Assembly: GCA_024641945.1 (NCBI GenBank)
Contig: JAHECD010000009.1
Coordinates: 1 to 64,000 of the forward strand
Source of the DNA: Rubrivivax sp.
GTDB taxonomy: Bacteria > Pseudomonadota > Gammaproteobacteria > Burkholderiales > Burkholderiaceae_C
Length of the DNA stretch: 64,000 nt
Direction: 5' to 3'
Shown here: one piece after another, positions 60,708 through 64,000 of the stretch
Layout of the letters: every line of letters starts with the position of its first letter
Position numbering within the stretch: the stretch's first letter is position 1
The notes under the pieces: generated by a model
Told to the model about the DNA's origin: nothing
Databases searched by the model: none
The model's input: the letters and a program-made list of their open reading frames with translations, nothing else
Made by a program: the position numbers and the translations under genes

Positions 60708-63554
60708 CTACAAGGTGCGTGCGACTTCCTTGATCTCGAAGAATTCCAGCTGGTCGCCCTGCGCGATGTCGTTGTAGTTCTTCAGCTTGATGCCGCACTC
60801 GAAGCCTTCCTTGACTTCGCGCACGTCGTCCTTCATCCGCTTGACCGACTCGACCTCGCCCGTGTAGATGACCACGTTCTCGCGCAGCAGGCGGAAGCGC
60901 GCGTTGCGCGTCACCTGGCCGGCGGTGATCATGCAACCGGCGACCGTGCCGATCTTCGAGGCGACGAACACCGTGCGGATCTCGGCCGTTCCGATGACCT
61001 CTTCGCGCTGCTCCGGCGCCAGCATGCCGGCCATCGCCGCCTTGACGTCGTCGACGGCGTCGTAGATGACGTTGTAGTAGCGGATATCGACGCCGTTGCC
61101 GTCCGCCAGCTTGCGCGCCAGCACGTCGGCGCGGACGTTGAAACCCACGATGACGGCCTTGGACGCGATCGCCAGGTTGACGTCGCTCTCGCTGATGCCG
61201 CCCACGGCCGCGTGCACGATCTGCACCTTGACCTCCGGCGTGCTGAGCTTGAGCAGCGACTGCGCAAGCGCTTCCTGCGAGCCCTGCACGTCCGCCTTGA
61301 CGATGAGCGCCAGCGTCTGCGCCTGGCCCTCGCCCATGGTGTCGAACATGTTCTCGAGCTTGGCGGCCTGGCGCTTGTTGAGCGTGACCTCGCGGTACTT
61401 GCCCTGGCGGAAGGTGGCGATCTCGCGTGCACGACGCTCGTCGGACAGCACCATGAAATCGTCGCCCGCCTGCGGCACCTCGGTCAGGCCCTGGATCTCG
61501 ACCGGGATCGACGGGCCGGCCGAGTCCGTGGCCTTGCCGTCCTCGTCGAGCATGGCCCGCACGCGGCCAAAGCTGCTGCCGGCCAGAACGATGTCGCCCT
61601 TCTTCAGCGTGCCGCTCTGCACCAGCACCGTGGCCACGGGGCCGCGCCCCTTGTCGAGCTTGGCTTCGATGACAAGGCCCTTGGCCATGGCGTCGGTCGG
61701 CGCCTTCAGCTCCAGCACCTCGGCCTGCAACAGCACCTGCTCGAGCAGGTCATCGACACCCTGGCCGGTCTTGGCCGACACGGAAACAAACGGTGATTCG
61801 CCGCCGAACTCCTCGGGCACGACCTGTTCCGACACGAGCTCGTTCTTCACGCGCTCGAGGTTGGCATCGGGCTTGTCGATCTTGTTGATGGCCACGACCA
61901 GCGGCACACCCGCGGCCTTGGCGTGCGAGATCGCTTCCTTGGTCTGCGGCATCACGCCGTCGTCTGCCGCCACCACGAGGATGACGATGTCGGTGGCCTT
62001 GGCGCCGCGTGCACGCATCGCCGTGAATGCGGCGTGGCCCGGGGTGTCGAGGAAGGTGATCATCCCGCGCGGCGTCTCGACGTGATACGCGCCGATGTGC
62101 TGCGTGATGCCGCCCGCCTCGCCCGCGGCCACACGGGCCCGCCGGATGTAGTCGAGCAATGAGGTCTTGCCGTGGTCGACGTGGCCCATCACGGTCACCA
62201 CCGGCGCACGTGGCAGTTCCTCGGCCGTCGATGCGGCTTGTTCTTCCTCGGTGAAGGCTTCCGGATCGTCCAGCTTGGCGGCAAAGGCCTTGTGGCCCAT
62301 TTCCTCGACCACGATCATCGCGGTCTCCTGGTCGAGCTGCTGGTTGATCGTGACCATCTGGCCCAGCTTCATCAGCTGCTTGATCACCTCGCTCGCCTTG
62401 ACACTCATCTTGTGCGCAAGGTCGGCCACGCTGATGGTCTCGGGCACGTGCACTTCCTGCACCTGCGCCTCGACCGGGGCGCTGAACGAGCCACCGTCGT
62501 CGGTCCGTTCACCTCGCCGTGCGCCGCGCGGCGCACGCCAGCCCGGGCGCCCGCCACCCGCGTCGCCGCGGGTCTTGAGTGCACGCTTCTTGGCCGCATC
62601 GTCGGCCCAGCTCGAAGACAGCTTCTCGCTCTTGACCTGTTTCTTGTCGCCCGGCTTGGCCGCCGTGGCGGATGCCGGCGCACCCGGCTTGGCGGCGGGC
62701 TTGTGGATCGTGCCCTTGATGCCCGCGGCATCCGCCGGCTTGGCCTCTTCAGGCTTCTTGGCCGTGAGCACCTGGCGCGGACGCGACATCATCTCGCGGA
62801 TCGCCGCGGCCTCGGTCTCGGCCCGCTTGCGCCGGGCGTCGGAGTCGGCCTGGGCCTGCCTGGCGCTGGCGTCGGCATCCGCCGCCTTGACCACACGCAG
62901 ACCGGGTTTGACCGGCTCAGGAGCAGGTGCCGGCACGGGTGCCGCAGCCTCGACGGCTGACGGCTCTTCGGCAGGCTTGTCCCCGGCGTCGGCGGAAGCC
63001 GGCGCCCTGGCGTCGCGCTCGGCTGCAGCAGCCGCAGCGGCCGCCTCTTCGGCGGCCACGCGGGCCGCTTCGCGCGCAGCGGCCTCCTCGGCCTCACGCT
63101 GCGCAGCGGCTTCGGCCTGGCGCTGTCGCTCGGCCGCGTCTTCAGTCTGGCGACGGATCAGTGCCGCCTGGGCCTCGGCCTCCGCATCGCGCCGGGCCTG
63201 CTCCTCTTCGTCGATGGTCGGGACGAGCACCTCCTCGACAGACGCAGGCGCATCGTCGCGCTTGACGAAGGTTCGCTTCTTGCGCACCTCGACCTGGATC
63301 GTGCGTGCCTTGCCGGAGGCGTCGGCCTGCTTGATCTCGCTAGTGCTCTTGCGTGTGAGCACGATCTTCTTGCGGTCAGGCGTGGCGGTGCCGTGCGCCG
63401 TGCGCAGGTATTCGAGCAGGCGTTCCTTGTCGCCGTCGGTCAGCGCGTCGTCGGGCGACTGCTTGGCGACGCCGGCCGACTGCAGCTGCTCGATCAACGC
63501 CGACGTGGGGCGGTTGAGCTGTGCGGCGAACTGAGCGACGGTGGTCACTGCCAT
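60708..63554 (-). CDS. infB: Translation initiation factor IF-2
   Basis: The 948-residue protein has an N-terminal helical domain ([20 protein letters not shown]), a long Ala/Glu/Arg/Pro-rich linker (about 100-400), a second N-domain ([20 protein letters not shown]) and the GTPase core with [30 protein letters not shown] and AINKIDKPD, followed by domains II, III and the fMet-tRNA-binding C2 domain ([20 protein letters not shown]). It places initiator tRNA on the 30S subunit. Confidence 0.97.
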   Translation of the reverse strand: MAVTTVAQFAAQLNRPTSALIEQLQSAGVAKQSPDDALTDGDKERLLEYLRTAHGTATPDRKKIVLTRKSTSEIKQADASGKARTIQVEVRKKRTFVKRDDAPASVEEVLVPTIDEEEQARRDAEAEAQAALIRRQTEDAAERQRQAEAAAQREAEEAAAREAARVAAEEAAAAAAAAERDARAPASADAGDKPAEEPSAVEAAAPVPAPAPEPVKPGLRVVKAADADASARQAQADSDARRKRAETEAAAIREMMSRPRQVLTAKKPEEAKPADAAGIKGTIHKPAAKPGAPASATAAKPGDKKQVKSEKLSSSWADDAAKKRALKTRGDAGGGRPGWRAPRGARRGERTDDGGSFSAPVEAQVQEVHVPETISVADLAHKMSVKASEVIKQLMKLGQMVTINQQLDQETAMIVVEEMGHKAFAAKLDDPEAFTEEEQAASTAEELPRAPVVTVMGHVDHGKTSLLDYIRRARVAAGEAGGITQHIGAYHVETPRGMITFLDTPGHAAFTAMRARGAKATDIVILVVAADDGVMPQTKEAISHAKAAGVPLVVAINKIDKPDANLERVKNELVSEQVVPEEFGGESPFVSVSAKTGQGVDDLLEQVLLQAEVLELKAPTDAMAKGLVIEAKLDKGRGPVATVLVQSGTLKKGDIVLAGSSFGRVRAMLDEDGKATDSAGPSIPVEIQGLTEVPQAGDDFMVLSDERRAREIATFRQGKYREVTLNKRQAAKLENMFDTMGEGQAQTLALIVKADVQGSQEALAQSLLKLSTPEVKVQIVHAAVGGISESDVNLAIASKAVIVGFNVRADVLARKLADGNGVDIRYYNVIYDAVDDVKAAMAGMLAPEQREEVIGTAEIRTVFVASKIGTVAGCMITAGQVTRNARFRLLRENVVIYTGEVESVKRMKDDVREVKEGFECGIKLKNYNDIAQGDQLEFFEIKEVARTL

Positions 63555-63617
63555 GGATTGCGGTTCCTTCGGGTTTCCGGGCCGGCTTCGGGGTCTTGTG
63601 GACGTCCGTGCCGACGA

Positions 63618-64000
63618 TCAGGCGGTGAACCAGTGTTCACGCGCCTTCATGATGAGCTCACGCGCCTGCGCATCGTCGACGCCCGACATCTCGGTCAGCT
63701 CGTCGACGGCCAGGTCGGCCAGGTCGTCACGGGTATGCACGCCGCCGACCGCCAGCTTGGCGATCAGCTCGGGCGTCACGCCTTCGAGGTCGCGCAGGTC
63801 CTGCGAGACCTCCTCGACCTTCTCTTCTTTTTCGATCTCCATCGTCAACAGCGCATCCTTCGCTCGGGTGCGCAACTCGTTGACGGTGTCCTCGTCGAAG
63901 GATTCGATCTCCAGCATTTCCTGGAGCGGCACGTAGGCCACTTCTTCCAGGCTCGTGAAGCCCTCGGCGATGAGGATGTCGGCGACCTCCTCGTCGACGT
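63618..64000 (-). CDS. nusA: Transcription factor NusA, C-terminal part (runs off the window)
   Basis: Only the 3' end of the gene is present; it continues beyond base 64000 in the same frame. The C-terminal repeats with helix-hairpin-helix character are visible: YVPLQEMLEIESFDEDTVNE, DLEGVTPELIAKLAVGGVHT and VDELTEMSGVDDAQARELIM, ending KAREHWFTA. NusA regulates pausing, termination and antitermination. It lies 63 bases upstream of infB as in most Burkholderiales. Confidence 0.95.
   Translation of the reverse strand, partial: VDEEVADILIAEGFTSLEEVAYVPLQEMLEIESFDEDTVNELRTRAKDALLTMEIEKEEKVEEVSQDLRDLEGVTPELIAKLAVGGVHTRDDLADLAVDELTEMSGVDDAQARELIMKAREHWFTA

Noticed and set aside
1-64000. CRISPR arrays, tRNA or rRNA genes, prophage modules
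   Set aside because: No regularly spaced direct repeats, no tRNA-like cloverleaf noticed and no phage structural genes seen. A covariance-model tRNA search was not possible here, so a missed tRNA cannot be fully excluded.

Overview
This window is high-GC DNA (around 70% by eye) from a betaproteobacterium, most probably order Burkholderiales. The right end carries the core block nusA-infB-rbfA-truB-typA in the order and orientation usual for that group, and the stress genes match low-oxygen/stress loci known from the order (for example the low-oxygen-activated locus of Burkholderia). The genus cannot be fixed from sequence alone. Genes are densely packed, with many 4-bp ATGA/GTGA overlaps. No rRNA, tRNA or CRISPR array was found, and the only mobile DNA is a decayed IS1182-type transposase at the left edge.

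Layout. 0-0.6 kb: transposase remnant. 0.7-6.8 kb: ion homeostasis (CPA-type antiporter with a TrkA-like domain, two MscS-type channels, and a soluble MgtE-like regulator overlapping a full MgtE). 6.8-9.1 kb: nitrile hydratase beta and alpha subunits with a DMT transporter. 9.2-13.1 kb: DUF2934 protein, zinc alcohol dehydrogenase, an internally deleted GroEL, cyclopropane fatty acid synthase, UspA. 13.9-17.0 kb: unknown protein coupled to a PhoD-like phosphoesterase. 17.2-21.2 kb: four-gene envelope operon (ABC ATPase, FtsX permease, LolA-like protein, outer-membrane barrel). 21.3-28.6 kb: host-attachment protein, Lon, small DNA-binding-like protein, homospermidine synthase, isochorismatase-like protein, Hsp20, CBS protein. 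28.8-35.3 kb: PAS sensor kinase and NarL-type regulator, hydrolase, Crp/Fnr regulator, DsbA, nitronate monooxygenase. 35.3-47.0 kb: mostly small accessory genes (AbiGi-like, DUF2277, LysE, VOC, SnoaL-like, DUF2164, DUF488, TfoX-like, membrane proteins, HPF, ankyrin, CBS, GFA, DUF1161, fatty acid hydroxylase, GAF). 47.1-51.7 kb: 2-oxoacid:ferredoxin oxidoreductase operon with a GltD-like flavoprotein. 51.9-57.4 kb: short TolC-like protein, two alpha/beta hydrolases, wax ester synthase/DGAT, DMT transporter. 57.5-64.0 kb: typA, truB, rbfA, infB and the 3' end of nusA.

How it works together (inference). Ten Fnr-type palindromes (TTG-N8-CAA, many TTGAY/TTGCG half-sites) lie in front of the stress and anaerobic genes: DUF2934, mini-GroEL, ABC operon, lon, homospermidine synthase, hsp20, sensor kinase, hydrolase, CBS gene and por operon, plus one weaker site before a DUF1269-like gene. 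The Crp/Fnr protein in the window has the E-x-x-S-R reading helix of Fnr but lacks its iron-sulphur cysteines, so it looks like a FixK/Dnr-type output regulator. Next to it is a PAS kinase/response regulator pair whose own promoter carries the best box. The region therefore reads as a low-oxygen/stress regulon combining proteostasis (Lon, Hsp20, mini-GroEL, HPF), membrane remodelling (Cfa, ABC-LolA-barrel), nucleotide-sensing CBS/Usp proteins and anaerobic carbon metabolism (PFOR, alcohol dehydrogenase).

The most unusual items are the equatorial-only GroEL without ATPase residues, the soluble MgtE partner, the unknown gene coupled to PhoD, a nitrile hydratase with mixed metal signatures, an AbiGi-like gene without a recognised partner, and a 53-bp inverted repeat whose two inner hairpins differ by compensating changes.
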